Source: Kangiella sp. (GTDB lineage Bacteria; Pseudomonadota; Gammaproteobacteria; Enterobacterales; Kangiellaceae). From it: 64,000 bases of DNA. The first letter of the stretch is position 1. Every line of letters starts with the position of its first letter. Of the stretch, positions 42,252 to 52,592 are shown in pieces. Made by a program: the position numbers and the translations under genes. The DNA lies in contig JANQSG010000015.1 of assembly GCA_028284185.1 (NCBI GenBank), positions 62,001 to 126,000 on the forward strand. Direction: 5' to 3'. Under the pieces are notes generated by a model, which was not told the origin of the DNA, searched no databases, and was given only the letters and a program-made list of their open reading frames with translations.

Positions 42252-43466
42252 ATGTCATTCAAATCTAATCACAAAATTCATTGGTTGAAAAAGGCTGCTT
42301 TAGTGAGTTCAGTTGTTTTATTGGCAGCTTGTGCTGAAGCGCCATTAAATGAGCCAACTGAGTTAGCAGATATTCAGGAAAAATTTGAATTAGATAGAGA
42401 ATGGCGTGAAGTGGTAGGTAACAGTGATGATGGCAAGTTCAATAGCTTAACGCCTGCGATTTGGGAAGATAAAATTATTACCGCCGATCCGACGGGTTTA
42501 GTCACTGCCTTTGATAAAAATACTGGCGATACTCTTTGGGAAAAAGAACTGAATGTGTCTTTATCCGGTGGTGTCACTGCGACTGCAGGTTTGGTTGCTC
42601 TGGGTACACGCGATGCGGAAGTTTATGTATTGGACGTTAATGATGGCTCTGAGCAATGGAAAACGGAAGTTTCTAGTGAGATTTTAGCGCCTCCAGCGAT
42701 TGATAGCGGCAAATTAGTTGTGCGTACTGCCGATGGCCGAATTTTTGGCTTGGATTTAACTTCTGGTAAGCAATTGTGGTTCTATGATCGCGTTTTACCT
42801 AAATTGACTTTGCGTGGCACCTCAACCCCAATTGCCATTGGTGGTATTGTGGTTTCAGGTTTTGCTAATGGCAAGATTGCAACTTTTAATATCGGCAATG
42901 GCGATTTGTTGTGGGAACAGCGTTTGTCATCGCCACGTGGTGGTTCGGATATTTCGCGTATTGTTGATGTTGACGCTTCGCCAGTGATTTATGGCAATAA
43001 TCTTTATGCGGCGGGATATAACGGCTACGCTATTGCGCTGGATTTACAAAATGGTCGTTTCTTATGGCGTCATGCAACCTCTGTATTACGCGATCCATTG
43101 GTGGATAGTGTAAAAGTCTATTTGGTTAATACTGATGGTGAAGTTGAAGCACTTGATCGTGCTACTGGTCAGCTGGTTTGGAAAGCAGAAAGCTTAAAAT
43201 ATCGTAATTTAACTGCCGCTGCTGATAATGGTGATAGCATTGTGGTTGGTGACTTTGAAGGTTATTTACATTGGTTGGATAAAGATTCCGGTGATGTGAT
43301 AGCAAGAGTACACCTTGACGATTATGGTATCTCGCAAACACCTATCGTAACGCCAGAAATGATTTATGCCACTAGCCGTTATGGCTATTTGTATGCTTTT
43401 AAGAATCCTAACTATCAGCCAGTAGAGTCAATAGATACTGAAGCTGTGATGGATGCCTCTGAGTAG
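42252..43466 (+). CDS. bamB: Outer membrane assembly lipoprotein BamB
   Basis: Lipobox VLLAACAE; PQQ-type beta-propeller repeats. Confidence 0.95.
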   Translation: MSFKSNHKIHWLKKAALVSSVVLLAACAEAPLNEPTELADIQEKFELDREWREVVGNSDDGKFNSLTPAIWEDKIITADPTGLVTAFDKNTGDTLWEKELNVSLSGGVTATAGLVALGTRDAEVYVLDVNDGSEQWKTEVSSEILAPPAIDSGKLVVRTADGRIFGLDLTSGKQLWFYDRVLPKLTLRGTSTPIAIGGIVVSGFANGKIATFNIGNGDLLWEQRLSSPRGGSDISRIVDVDASPVIYGNNLYAAGYNGYAIALDLQNGRFLWRHATSVLRDPLVDSVKVYLVNTDGEVEALDRATGQLVWKAESLKYRNLTAAADNGDSIVVGDFEGYLHWLDKDSGDVIARVHLDDYGISQTPIVTPEMIYATSRYGYLYAFKNPNYQPVESIDTEAVMDASE

Positions 43467-43498
43467 TTATTTTGTTCAGGCCCAAATAGACTAATCAT

Positions 43499-44899
43499 AT
43501 GTTACCTGTCATTGCCCTGGTTGGCCGCCCTAACGTTGGTAAATCGACCCTGTTTAATCGCTTAACTAAATCGCGAGATGCGTTGGTGGCTAATCTGCCA
43601 GGTTTAACGCGCGATCGTCAATATGGCCAGGCGACTTTAAAAGGCCAGAAGTTCATTGTGGTCGATACTGGTGGCATTGCTGGGGATGAAGAGGGGATTG
43701 ATGGCTTAATGGCCGAGCAGTCGCTACAGGCTATTGATGAAGCGAGTATCGTTTTATTTTTGGTGGATGCGCGTACTGGCATGACGGCTGCCGATGAATT
43801 TGTCTCTGAGCATTTGCGCCGTCAAAATAAACCGGTTTTATTGCTGGTCAACAAAGTTGATGGGGTGCACGAAGAAGCTGCTATGGCTGAGTATTACAGT
43901 TTGGGCTATGAGTATGTACTGCCAATGGCGGCAGCGCATGGTCGCGGTATCAACAATGTAATCGATAATATCTTTGAACAACTGGAGCTTGAAGAAATCG
44001 ATCTTGATGCAGTACTCGAAGAAACCGCGCAAGGTGTAAAGCTTTCTATCGTTGGTCGACCTAATGTGGGTAAATCCACCCTGGTTAATCGTTTTTTGGG
44101 TGAAGAGCGAGTGGTAGTTTACGATATGCCAGGTACTACGCGCGATTCGATTTATATTGAAATGGAGCGCCGAGGAAAAAACTATACTTTAATCGATACT
44201 GCAGGTGTTCGTCGTCGCGGTAAGGTTAAAGAGGCGGTAGAAAAGTTTTCTATACTTAAAACTCTGCAAGCGATTAATGATTCTAACGTAGCCATTATGG
44301 TCATGGATGCGCGTGAGCCGATTACCGATCAAGACTTAAGTTTAATCAGTTATATTGTCGATGCTGGCCGCTCTATGGTTATTGCCATTAATAAATGGGA
44401 TGGCATGACGGAAGATGATCGCAATGAAGTAAAAGAAGAGATCGATCGTCGTTTGGGCTTTATCGACTTTGCCAAGATCCATTTTATTTCTGCACTGCAC
44501 GGCTCAAACGTAGGCCATTTGTGGGAATCTGTTGATGAAGCTTGGGAATCAGCTCAAGTGGAAATGACTTCTTCACAATTAACTAAGTTATTAGAAGAAG
44601 CTTACGACAAACATCAACCACCAATGATTAAAGGCCGCCGCGTTAAACTGCGTTACGCCCATCCTGGTGGTCATAACCCGCCTATTATCGTGATTCATGG
44701 AACAGCTTGTTCTAAACTAGGGGATAGCTATAAACGCTATTTGATTAACTTTTTTAGAAATAGGTTGAAGTTAATTGGAACCCCCATTCGACTGGAACTT
44801 AAAGAAGGTGATAATCCTTTTAAAGGCCGTAAAAACGAAATTACCCGCCGCCAAAGGCTAAAACGTAAAAGAGCTATTAAAAAGTTTGGTAAGAAGTAA
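43499..44899 (+). CDS. der: GTPase Der
   Basis: Two GTPase domains, each with [10 protein letters not shown]. Confidence 0.98.
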   Translation: MLPVIALVGRPNVGKSTLFNRLTKSRDALVANLPGLTRDRQYGQATLKGQKFIVVDTGGIAGDEEGIDGLMAEQSLQAIDEASIVLFLVDARTGMTAADEFVSEHLRRQNKPVLLLVNKVDGVHEEAAMAEYYSLGYEYVLPMAAAHGRGINNVIDNIFEQLELEEIDLDAVLEETAQGVKLSIVGRPNVGKSTLVNRFLGEERVVVYDMPGTTRDSIYIEMERRGKNYTLIDTAGVRRRGKVKEAVEKFSILKTLQAINDSNVAIMVMDAREPITDQDLSLISYIVDAGRSMVIAINKWDGMTEDDRNEVKEEIDRRLGFIDFAKIHFISALHGSNVGHLWESVDEAWESAQVEMTSSQLTKLLEEAYDKHQPPMIKGRRVKLRYAHPGGHNPPIIVIHGTACSKLGDSYKRYLINFFRNRLKLIGTPIRLELKEGDNPFKGRKNEITRRQRLKRKRAIKKFGKK

Positions 44900-44900
44900 A

Positions 44901-45309
44901 CTAATTTCTATATAAGTCGATATCTATTGCAGTACCTATTTCGTTTAGAAATTTAATTGTTTTTGTTGAAAATCCTAACGAAAGTGTTGAAATTTCATCA
45001 TTTGTTGAAACAAATAATACTACTTGTAAAATCAAAGTAAGTTCATGTTTTTCTCTTTGGCGCTTCAAAATATTTGAGTAGCCTTTAAAGTGTTTAAGAA
45101 TACCTATGGTAATTTCTTCAACATCTATAATATCGGCAGATATGTTTCCAGATGAGAATATCCACATATTGGTTCTTGGAACTGTATCAGGAATACGAGA
45201 TTCTTTAACTTTAATCAGTTGGAGATATTCCTAGCTCTTTAGTTATTTCATCATGAACTAGATCATCACCTTTAAAAGCTAAATATACTTCACAACTATT
45301 AGTACTCAT
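44901..45309 (-). pseudogene. DUF4279-like protein, frameshifted
   Basis: Minus strand: MSTNSCEVYLAFKGDDLVHDEITKELGISPTD* then, in the next frame, IKVKESRIPDTVPRTNMWIFSSGNISADIIDVEE...; ATG overlaps the xseA TGA. Confidence 0.7.
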
Positions 45310-46664
45310 TGAAATTCTTTAATCCTGCTTTTAATTTCACCATCAGAAAATTTAGTGGTGAGTTCTTTAGCTTCTTGAGCTTGTTTTACTGAAGTTAAAG
45401 GCTTACCAGTTTCATCTTCAGTAATGGTGTAACCGCGTTTTAGTGTTGCTAACGGGCTAAAATCATTCAACTGCTGCATAGATAGTGCCATTTGCTGTTG
45501 CTTAGTTTTAAGTAAGTCTTTAAAAGATTTCACTAAATTATCTTGGGTAATGACTAATTCATCTTGCCTCTGTTCCAGTTCAAACTGAGGATTAAAAGCT
45601 TGCAAGCGATATTGTAAATCAATTAAGTCTGCTGAGCGTTCAGAAACCGTTTCTCTAAAAGCTGCTAGTAGATTTTGCGTCAGTTCTCTGAGTTCGGCAC
45701 GAGATTCCACCATTTTTTCTTTGGGGTGGACGATTTGTGCTGTAAGTCTATCCAATAAGGCTTGAGTAACCTCGAGTTTATGTTCAGTTTCATTGAACAA
45801 TCGCCGTTTTAATTGATTAAGTTTATGCCGGTAGTCGGATTGATCGGGAACCAGTAATTCTGCCGCTGCGGATGGTGTTGGAGCGCGTAAGTCGGCCACC
45901 AGATCGCTGATGGAAATATCTACTTCATGGCCAACTGCAGAAACAATGGGTAATTCGCTGGCAAAAATGGTTTCGGTTAAAGCTTCATCATTAAAGCACC
46001 ACATATCTTCGAGTGACCCGCCACCACGAGTTACTAGTAAGACATCGCAAGCTTTGTCCTGATTGGCTTGCTGAATTTGTTTGATTAGGTTCTGAGCGGC
46101 GCTATCGCCTTGTACCAAACTTGGATAAATTACTACCGGTATTTGTGGCATGCGGCGTTTAAGAACTGTTAAAACATCTCTTATGGCTGCGCCACTGGCA
46201 GAAGTAATAATGCCAATTTTATTAGGTACTTTGGGGATAGGCTTTTTATGAACAGAATCGAATAAGCCTTTGGCTTTGAGCTTTTCTTTTAGACGGTTAA
46301 AGGCTACTTGTAGTGCACCTTCGCCAGCTGGCTCAATATATTCTCCTATCAACTGTAAATCACCACGCGGTTCATACAAACTCAATTTGGCGCGAATCAA
46401 AACTTGTTGCCCATCTTCTGGGGTAAATCTCGCGATGCGATTACGATTCTTAAATATGGCGCACTTTAGCTGGGCATTGGCATCTTTAAGGGTGAAATAC
46501 CAGTGGCCAGATGTGGGCTGCATAAAGTTAGATATTTCACCGCTGATCCAGATCTGACCAATCTCGCGCTCCAGTTGGCGACGAATGGTTAAAGCCATTT
46601 CTGATACCGAATAGATTTTTCGCTTTTCAGCAGGTTCTTGTGGTTGCAGAATCGGTTGGATCAT
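45306..46664 (-). CDS. xseA: Exodeoxyribonuclease VII large subunit
   Basis: IWISGEISNFMQPTSGHWYFTLKDANAQLKCAIF; VTRGGGSLEDMWCFNDE. Confidence 0.97.
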   Translation of the reverse strand: MIQPILQPQEPAEKRKIYSVSEMALTIRRQLEREIGQIWISGEISNFMQPTSGHWYFTLKDANAQLKCAIFKNRNRIARFTPEDGQQVLIRAKLSLYEPRGDLQLIGEYIEPAGEGALQVAFNRLKEKLKAKGLFDSVHKKPIPKVPNKIGIITSASGAAIRDVLTVLKRRMPQIPVVIYPSLVQGDSAAQNLIKQIQQANQDKACDVLLVTRGGGSLEDMWCFNDEALTETIFASELPIVSAVGHEVDISISDLVADLRAPTPSAAAELLVPDQSDYRHKLNQLKRRLFNETEHKLEVTQALLDRLTAQIVHPKEKMVESRAELRELTQNLLAAFRETVSERSADLIDLQYRLQAFNPQFELEQRQDELVITQDNLVKSFKDLLKTKQQQMALSMQQLNDFSPLATLKRGYTITEDETGKPLTSVKQAQEAKELTTKFSDGEIKSRIKEFQ

Positions 46665-46809
46665 GGTTTATAGTATTTATTAATCTATTGAAAATAGTTA
46701 TTTACCTGCTTATTAATAAAAAGGTATAATAACGCGCTTCATCAAGCCAGAGCAGAGGATGAATAACAGTGTTCAGCCCGTTTTTGGCACATAATACGTG
46801 GTATATGAT

Positions 46810-48270
46810 ATGCGCATTATAGAGGAAGCTCTTACCTTTGACGATGTTTTATTAGTACCTGGTCATTCGACCGTACTACCTGCGGATGCCGACTTACGCA
46901 CCCAAATTACGCGCGACTTTTCTTTAAATATCCCATTAGTTTCTGCCGCAATGGATACGGTTACCGAAGCCCGTTTAGCGATTGCTTTGGCGCAGGAAGG
47001 CGGAATAGGTTTTATTCACAAGAATATGAGCATTGAGCAGCAGGCCAATAATGTTCGTCGTGTTAAGAAATTTGAAAGCGGTATCGTAAAGGACCCTATT
47101 ACTATTCCACCAAATACTACGATTGGTGAAGTGAAAGCCATGACTGAGCGTCATGGTATTTCCGGTATGCCCGTAGTTGATGGGGATCAGCTGGTAGGTA
47201 TTGTGACCAACAGAGATATTCGTTTTGAAACCAATTTAGATCAACCGGTTTCGAATGTGATGACCTCAAAAGAGAACCTGGTGACGGTAAAAGAAAATGC
47301 TTCTAATGCAGAGGTGTTGGAAAAGCTGCATAAACATCGTATTGAAAAAGTTTTAGTGGTTGATGAGGCTTTTGATTTAAAAGGCTTAATTACGGTGAAA
47401 GATATTCGTAATGCTGAAAACAAGCCAAATGCCTGTAAGGATCGCGAAGGTCACTTGCGTGTTGGTGCAGCGGTAGGTACAGGTGCAGATACCGAAGATC
47501 GGGTTGAGGCTTTGGTCGAAGCCGGGGTTGATATTATTTTAGTGGATACTTCCCACGGTCACTCGCAAGGCGTATTGGACAAAGTAAAATGGGTGAAGCA
47601 AAAGTATTCACACAAGCAGGTTATTGGTGGCAATATTGCAACTGCTGCGGGTGCGCGTGCGCTGGTGGATGCAGGTGCTGATGCGGTAAAAGTAGGGATC
47701 GGTCCAGGTTCTATTTGTACTACCCGGATCGTAACCGGCGTTGGGGTTCCGCAAATCTCAGCAATTTCAAATGTAGCGCGAGAGCTTCAAGGTTCTGGTG
47801 TGCCCTTTATTGCTGATGGTGGTGTGCGCTTCTCCGGTGATATTTGTAAAGCCCTGGCTGCCGGGGCTTATTGTGTGATGGTTGGTTCCATGTTGGCAGG
47901 AACTGAAGAAGCACCTGGTGAAGTAGAACTGTATCAGGGCCGCTCCTATAAATCCTATCGTGGTATGGGTTCATTAGGTGCTATGAACCAAAAGAACAGT
48001 TCAGCAGATCGCTATTTTCAAAGCTCCAATGCGGCGGATAAACTGGTGCCAGAAGGGATTGAAGGTCGAGTGCCTTACAAAGGTGCCATGAACCAGATTA
48101 TTCATCAGATGATGGGTGGTTTGCGTTCCAGCATGGGCTTAACCGGTTGTGCCAGTATTGATGAAATGCGTAATAAGGCGGAGTTTGTGAGGGTGACGAG
48201 TGCGGGCATGAACGAAAGCCATGTGCATGATGTGACCATAACAAAAGAAGCTCCCAATTATAGGAGATAA
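46810..48270 (+). CDS. guaB: Inosine-5'-monophosphate dehydrogenase
   Basis: [37 protein letters not shown] domains. Confidence 0.98.
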   Translation: MRIIEEALTFDDVLLVPGHSTVLPADADLRTQITRDFSLNIPLVSAAMDTVTEARLAIALAQEGGIGFIHKNMSIEQQANNVRRVKKFESGIVKDPITIPPNTTIGEVKAMTERHGISGMPVVDGDQLVGIVTNRDIRFETNLDQPVSNVMTSKENLVTVKENASNAEVLEKLHKHRIEKVLVVDEAFDLKGLITVKDIRNAENKPNACKDREGHLRVGAAVGTGADTEDRVEALVEAGVDIILVDTSHGHSQGVLDKVKWVKQKYSHKQVIGGNIATAAGARALVDAGADAVKVGIGPGSICTTRIVTGVGVPQISAISNVARELQGSGVPFIADGGVRFSGDICKALAAGAYCVMVGSMLAGTEEAPGEVELYQGRSYKSYRGMGSLGAMNQKNSSADRYFQSSNAADKLVPEGIEGRVPYKGAMNQIIHQMMGGLRSSMGLTGCASIDEMRNKAEFVRVTSAGMNESHVHDVTITKEAPNYRR

Positions 48271-48277
48271 ACTACTT

Positions 48278-48377
48278 AAATTGTCCGATTTCTTTGTTAA
48301 AGTTTAATTCGGTTGTGCTCATTTACTAAAGTAAACTCCGCAACCTCATTAAACTTTGCCTCGAACTCAAACAATTT
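48278..48377 (+). ncRNA. Structured 3'-UTR element, copy C
   Basis: AAATTGT(48278-48284)/ACAATTT(48371-48377); AAAGTTTAAT(48299-48308)/ATTAAACTTT(48348-48357); GGTTG(48311-48315)/CAACC(48341-48345); TTTACT/AGTAAA(48322-48335). Confidence 0.7.
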
Positions 48378-48454
48378 TATTGTTTCTCTCAAGTGCAAAC
48401 AAGTGAGTTCTTTTAGAGAACTTTAAAAGTTAAAGAAAAACCATGGAATAGAAA

Positions 48455-48481
48455 GAACCGCAGAGAGCCTGCGGTTTTTTG
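48455..48481 (+). terminator. Rho-independent terminator upstream of guaA
   Basis: AACCGCAgagagccTGCGGTTTTTT. Confidence 0.8.
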
Positions 48482-48516
48482 ATTTAAGAATTTTTTATGC
48501 CTAACCGAAGAAGGTA

Positions 48517-50094
48517 ATGCTGATGCAAGCGAATATTCATGATCATCGAGTTCTGATTTTAGATTTTGGTTCTCAATATACCCAGTTGATTGCGCGTCGT
48601 GTCCGTGAGATTGGGGTTTATTGTGAGTTGGTGCCTTTCGACATTAGCGATGATTTTATTCGTGAATTTAATCCAAAGGGAATTATTCTTTCCGGTGGCC
48701 CTGAATCGGTAACTTTGGATGATACGCCAAGAGCTCCCGATTTAGTGTTTCAGATGGGCGTACCTGTTTTGGGTATCTGCTATGGCATGCAAACCATGGC
48801 GCATCAGTTAGGTGGTAAAGTTGGCACTTCTGATAAAAAAGAATTTGGTTATGCCGAAGTTACGGCAACCGATAATAGGTTATTAAAGGGTATTGAAGAT
48901 CATATTGTGAATGGCAAGGCTATCCTTGATGTTTGGATGAGTCATGGCGATAAGGTAGTGGAAGTACCGCCAACTTTTGAAGTGATTGCGTCAAGTGATA
49001 ATGCGCCAATTGCGGCTATAGTACATAAAGAAAAACCTTTCTATGGCATTCAATTTCATGCAGAGGTTACTCACACTAAACAGGGTGGTCGTATTTTAGA
49101 ACGTTTTGTTGCTGATATTTGTGGCTGCGAAAAATTATGGACTTCGGCCAATATTATTGAAGATGCGATTGTACAAATTAAGCAGCAAGTTGGTGATGAG
49201 GAAGTGGTTTTAGGCCTGTCAGGTGGTGTGGATTCCTCAGTTACAGCCATGCTTTTACACAGAGCTATTGGCGATCAATTAACCTGTGTATTTGTGGATA
49301 ATGGCTTGCTTCGTTTAAACGAAGGTGATCAGGTAATGGATATGTTTGCTGGCAAATTTGGCTTAAACATTATTCGCGTTGATGCTGAAGATCGCTTTTT
49401 ATCAGAGCTACAAGGGATTGATGAGCCAGAAGCCAAACGAAAAATTATTGGCAAAGTATTTGTTGATATTTTTGATGAAGAATCTCAAAAGTTAGTTAAT
49501 GCTAAGTGGCTGGCTCAAGGTACTATTTATCCTGATGTGATTGAATCTGCCGGTGCCAAGACCGGTAAGGCACATGTAATTAAATCCCACCATAATGTTG
49601 GTGGTTTGCCTGAAGATATGGAATTAAAGCTGGTTGAACCGTTACGTGAGTTATTTAAAGATGAGGTACGCAAGATTGGTCTGGAGTTAGGTTTACCTTA
49701 CGATATGCTCTATCGGCATCCATTCCCAGGACCAGGTTTAGGGGTGCGTATTCTGGGCGAGGTGAAAAAAGAATATGCCGATTTATTGCGTAAAGCTGAC
49801 GCAATATTTATTGAAGAACTTTATAAGTGGGATTTGTATCATAAAACCAGCCAATCCTTTACGGTATTTTTACCCGTACGCTCGGTTGGTGTGATGGGCG
49901 ATGGTCGTAAATATGACTATGTGGTAGCTTTAAGAGCAGTAGAAACTATTGATTTTATGACTGCTCGTTGGGCACATTTACCATACGAATTCTTGGAGCA
50001 TGTTTCGGGTAGGATTATTAATGAGGTAGATGGGATTTCGAGAGTGACTTACGACATATCCTCAAAGCCACCAGCTACTATTGAGTGGGAGTAA
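48517..50094 (+). CDS. guaA: GMP synthase (glutamine-hydrolysing)
   Basis: [34 protein letters not shown]-terminal [12 protein letters not shown]. Confidence 0.98.
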   Translation: MLMQANIHDHRVLILDFGSQYTQLIARRVREIGVYCELVPFDISDDFIREFNPKGIILSGGPESVTLDDTPRAPDLVFQMGVPVLGICYGMQTMAHQLGGKVGTSDKKEFGYAEVTATDNRLLKGIEDHIVNGKAILDVWMSHGDKVVEVPPTFEVIASSDNAPIAAIVHKEKPFYGIQFHAEVTHTKQGGRILERFVADICGCEKLWTSANIIEDAIVQIKQQVGDEEVVLGLSGGVDSSVTAMLLHRAIGDQLTCVFVDNGLLRLNEGDQVMDMFAGKFGLNIIRVDAEDRFLSELQGIDEPEAKRKIIGKVFVDIFDEESQKLVNAKWLAQGTIYPDVIESAGAKTGKAHVIKSHHNVGGLPEDMELKLVEPLRELFKDEVRKIGLELGLPYDMLYRHPFPGPGLGVRILGEVKKEYADLLRKADAIFIEELYKWDLYHKTSQSFTVFLPVRSVGVMGDGRKYDYVVALRAVETIDFMTARWAHLPYEFLEHVSGRIINEVDGISRVTYDISSKPPATIEWE

Positions 50095-50108
50095 AAATTC
50101 AATATATT

Positions 50109-50624
50109 ATGTTAGACTTTAAATTGAACTTTGAAACTGAATCCTTCTCTTTGATTCAAACTGAAGATTTTCATTTTGAGGAGTTATATTCGGTTGCAAG
50201 TAACCCAGTTATTTGGGAACAGCACCCTGAAAAAGATAGATGGAAGAAGACGATATTTTCAAGTTTTTTTCAAACTGCCATTCAAAATGAATTAGGATGT
50301 TTTACTATTCTTGATAAGAAATTGGATAAATTTATTGGGTCTACAAGATTTTACTCTCATGATGTAACAGATAGTTCAGTTCGGATCGGATATACATTTC
50401 TTTCTCCCGAATACTGGGGAACTTCTGCTAATCATCAAATAAAAAAAGTCATGTTAGATTATGTTTTTCAATATATTAAAAAAGTCTTTTTTGATATTGG
50501 GGAAAATAATGTTCGTTCAAGAAAAGCAACTGAAAAGTTAGGGGCAGTTCAGTACAAAAAAAGGGATGATGGTATATTGATTTATATGTTACTTAAGAAA
50601 GAATATCTCTTGAGAAATTTGTAG
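50109..50624 (+). CDS. GNAT family N-acetyltransferase (RimJ/RimL-like)
   Basis: IGSTRFY...VRIGYTFLSPEYWGTSAN...NVRSRKATEKLGA. Confidence 0.8.
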   Translation: MLDFKLNFETESFSLIQTEDFHFEELYSVASNPVIWEQHPEKDRWKKTIFSSFFQTAIQNELGCFTILDKKLDKFIGSTRFYSHDVTDSSVRIGYTFLSPEYWGTSANHQIKKVMLDYVFQYIKKVFFDIGENNVRSRKATEKLGAVQYKKRDDGILIYMLLKKEYLLRNL

Positions 50625-50759
50625 GATAGAAATGATAATTTTGCATAAAGTTAATACAAAGTTATAAATACACACTATAAAATCTATGTTCGAAAAGAGG
50701 AAATCTGGTATGCATCTATGGGGGAGGCATTACTTGAAGTTGAATAAGAAATTTATTGG

Positions 50760-51224
50760 ATGAGTAAGTTTTCTCAAAAAGACAATCAGTATATGCAGCG
50801 AGCTTTTGAGCTTGCTGTATTGGCGGAAGAAAAGGGCGAAGTACCGGTGGGTGCGGTTTTGGTTAAGGATAATGAAATAATTGGTGAAGGATTTAATCAG
50901 CCAATTTTAAATCACGACCCGTCAGCCCATGCGGAAATTATGGCTCTACGCCAGGCAGGTCAAAAACTTCAAAACTATCGCCTGGTTGATACCACTTTAT
51001 ATGTAACTTTAGAGCCTTGTGCCATGTGTGCAATGGCTTTGGTTCACGCAAGAGTGAGCAGAGTTATTTTTGCAACGAAAGATTCCCGAACAGGTGCCGC
51101 AGGTTCAGTTTTTGATATTTTAGAGCATGATGCTTTAAATCATCATTGTGAAGTTCAATCAGGTTTGCTACAAGCAGAAGCAAGTGCGCAGTTAAAGCAA
51201 TTTTTTAAGAACAAAAGAAAATAA
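50760..51224 (+). CDS. tadA: tRNA(adenosine(34)) deaminase TadA
   Basis: HAEIMALRQA ... TLEPCAMCAMALVHARVSRV. Confidence 0.95.
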   Translation: MSKFSQKDNQYMQRAFELAVLAEEKGEVPVGAVLVKDNEIIGEGFNQPILNHDPSAHAEIMALRQAGQKLQNYRLVDTTLYVTLEPCAMCAMALVHARVSRVIFATKDSRTGAAGSVFDILEHDALNHHCEVQSGLLQAEASAQLKQFFKNKRK

Positions 51225-51230
51225 TTATTT

Positions 51231-51758
51231 ATGGATAATCAAGCCTATCAGGCTCCTCAGGCTGATATTACTCTAGAGAAGGAAACAGATAAGCAAGCAT
51301 TTAAACTTCTCGATTGGAAAGGAAGAGTCGGACGACTTAAGTATATTCAATTATCATTCTTTTATCCCTTCCTTGTATCTGTAGGCTTGATAATTACAAG
51401 TATCTTATCATTAACTTTATTTTCTAACAGTCCTTCAACCATTAAATCTACAGGAATACTATTTGAGTGGCTATACAGTGGATTAATGATTTATTGGCTC
51501 TTGATTTGGATTTGGTGCAGTATTCAACGAATTCATGATATTGACCTAAGTGGTTGGTTATTATTCTTTTGGTTAATGCCAGTAGTAAATTTATTGTTGC
51601 TTATTATTCCAGGAACTATGGGTTCCAATAGATATGGTAAAGAAATGAAAGAAGTTAATTTATTTGTGAAAATATCGGCTGGGATAGGCGTTTTAGGAGT
51701 AGTGATGTTTTACTGGTTTTTTTATCTTTGGATTAGATTTAGTCTCTTTTGGTTTTAA
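51231..51758 (+). CDS. DUF805 family membrane protein
   Basis: GRVGRLKYIQL...IQRIHDIDLSGWLL...LIIPGTMGSNRYG. Confidence 0.85.
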   Translation: MDNQAYQAPQADITLEKETDKQAFKLLDWKGRVGRLKYIQLSFFYPFLVSVGLIITSILSLTLFSNSPSTIKSTGILFEWLYSGLMIYWLLIWIWCSIQRIHDIDLSGWLLFFWLMPVVNLLLLIIPGTMGSNRYGKEMKEVNLFVKISAGIGVLGVVMFYWFFYLWIRFSLFWF

Positions 51759-51867
51759 GTCGTAAACATTATTGACATTAAAATTAAATAGCTTTGTAAT
51801 GCATACTACATTACAAGAATAAAAGTAAATTAAATAATTTAATCAAATAACAATATAGGGGTACAAA

Positions 51868-52431
51868 ATGGATAATAATGTTTATCAGTCGCCAGAGAGC
51901 GATCTTTCTACTCGTGATGATGATGCTACTCAACCGGTAAAACTATTTAACGCCAGTGGTCGTATGGGACGTGTAAGGTATATTGCTTATACCGTTGGCT
52001 TGCCTATGCTTATGTTATTGCCAGTGTTCATCATCGGGTTTGTTATGGGACTTACCGGCAAAGGTGATTCTGGCAGTATTGGTGACGGAATTTTATTTTT
52101 AATCTTAGGGGTGATTTTTTATACCGTGGTAATTGCTGCGGCTATATGGGCAACTATTCAGAGATGTCACGATTTTGACACTTCCGGTTGGCTTACTTTA
52201 TTACTGATCGTTCCGTTAGTGCCTTGGATTTTCTGGTTTATTCCAGGAACTAAAGGTGAAAATCGTTTTGGACCAAAGCCAGAGCCTAATAAACCTATTC
52301 ACTGGATCGGTGCTACGGTTGCTCCAGTTTTGATGATAGTTGGTGTTTTAGCTGCTATTGCCATCCCAGCCTATCAGGATTATGTGGAGCGTGCTAAACA
52401 GGCTCAAATACAGTCTTATAACCAAGAGTGA
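51868..52431 (+). CDS. DUF805 family membrane protein with pilin-like C-terminal segment
   Basis: GRMGRVRYIAY...IQRCHDFDTSGW...FIPGTKGENRFG; C-terminal VGVLAAIAIPAYQDYVERAKQAQIQSY. Confidence 0.85.
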   Translation: MDNNVYQSPESDLSTRDDDATQPVKLFNASGRMGRVRYIAYTVGLPMLMLLPVFIIGFVMGLTGKGDSGSIGDGILFLILGVIFYTVVIAAAIWATIQRCHDFDTSGWLTLLLIVPLVPWIFWFIPGTKGENRFGPKPEPNKPIHWIGATVAPVLMIVGVLAAIAIPAYQDYVERAKQAQIQSYNQE

Positions 52432-52459
52432 TTGACAACAAATAAATTTTAGCTAGACT
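52432..52459 (+). promoter_or_regulatory. Candidate sigma70 promoter for the lysine leader
   Basis: TTGACA-N16-TAGACT; predicted start near 52466, at the leader ATG. Confidence 0.5.
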
Positions 52460-52466
52460 AAAGGCC

Positions 52467-52544
52467 ATGAATTTATCTACTTGTAATAAAAAACGTACTA
52501 AAAAGGTATCTAAAAAAGATGCTAAGGCGAACTATTGCGGGTGA
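52467..52544 (+). CDS. Lys-rich putative leader peptide MNLSTCNKKRTKKVSKKDAKANYCG
   Basis: 25 codons, 7 of them Lys, followed by a terminator and the aspartokinase/DAP decarboxylase gene; absent from the ORF track (too short). Confidence 0.65.
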   Translation: MNLSTCNKKRTKKVSKKDAKANYCG

Positions 52545-52563
52545 AAAATTAATCACATCATGT

Positions 52564-52592
52564 TAAAAACCCGCTTAAGGCGGGTTTTTTTA
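52564..52592 (+). terminator. Rho-independent terminator/attenuator before the LysAC gene
   Basis: AAAAACCCGC-TTAAG-GCGGGTTTTTTT. Confidence 0.85.

Noticed and set aside
48362-48386. CTCAAACAATTTTATTGTTTCTC hairpin (AAACAAT/ATTGTTT) as a separate terminator
   Set aside because: It overlaps the outer helix of structured copy C and is followed by mixed sequence rather than a T-run; treated as part of that element's neighbourhood.
52467-52544. Lysine riboswitch (L-box) before the lysAC fusion gene
   Set aside because: The region between the promoter and the gene is only about 160 nt and lacks the multi-helix L-box layout; a leader-peptide attenuator fits better.
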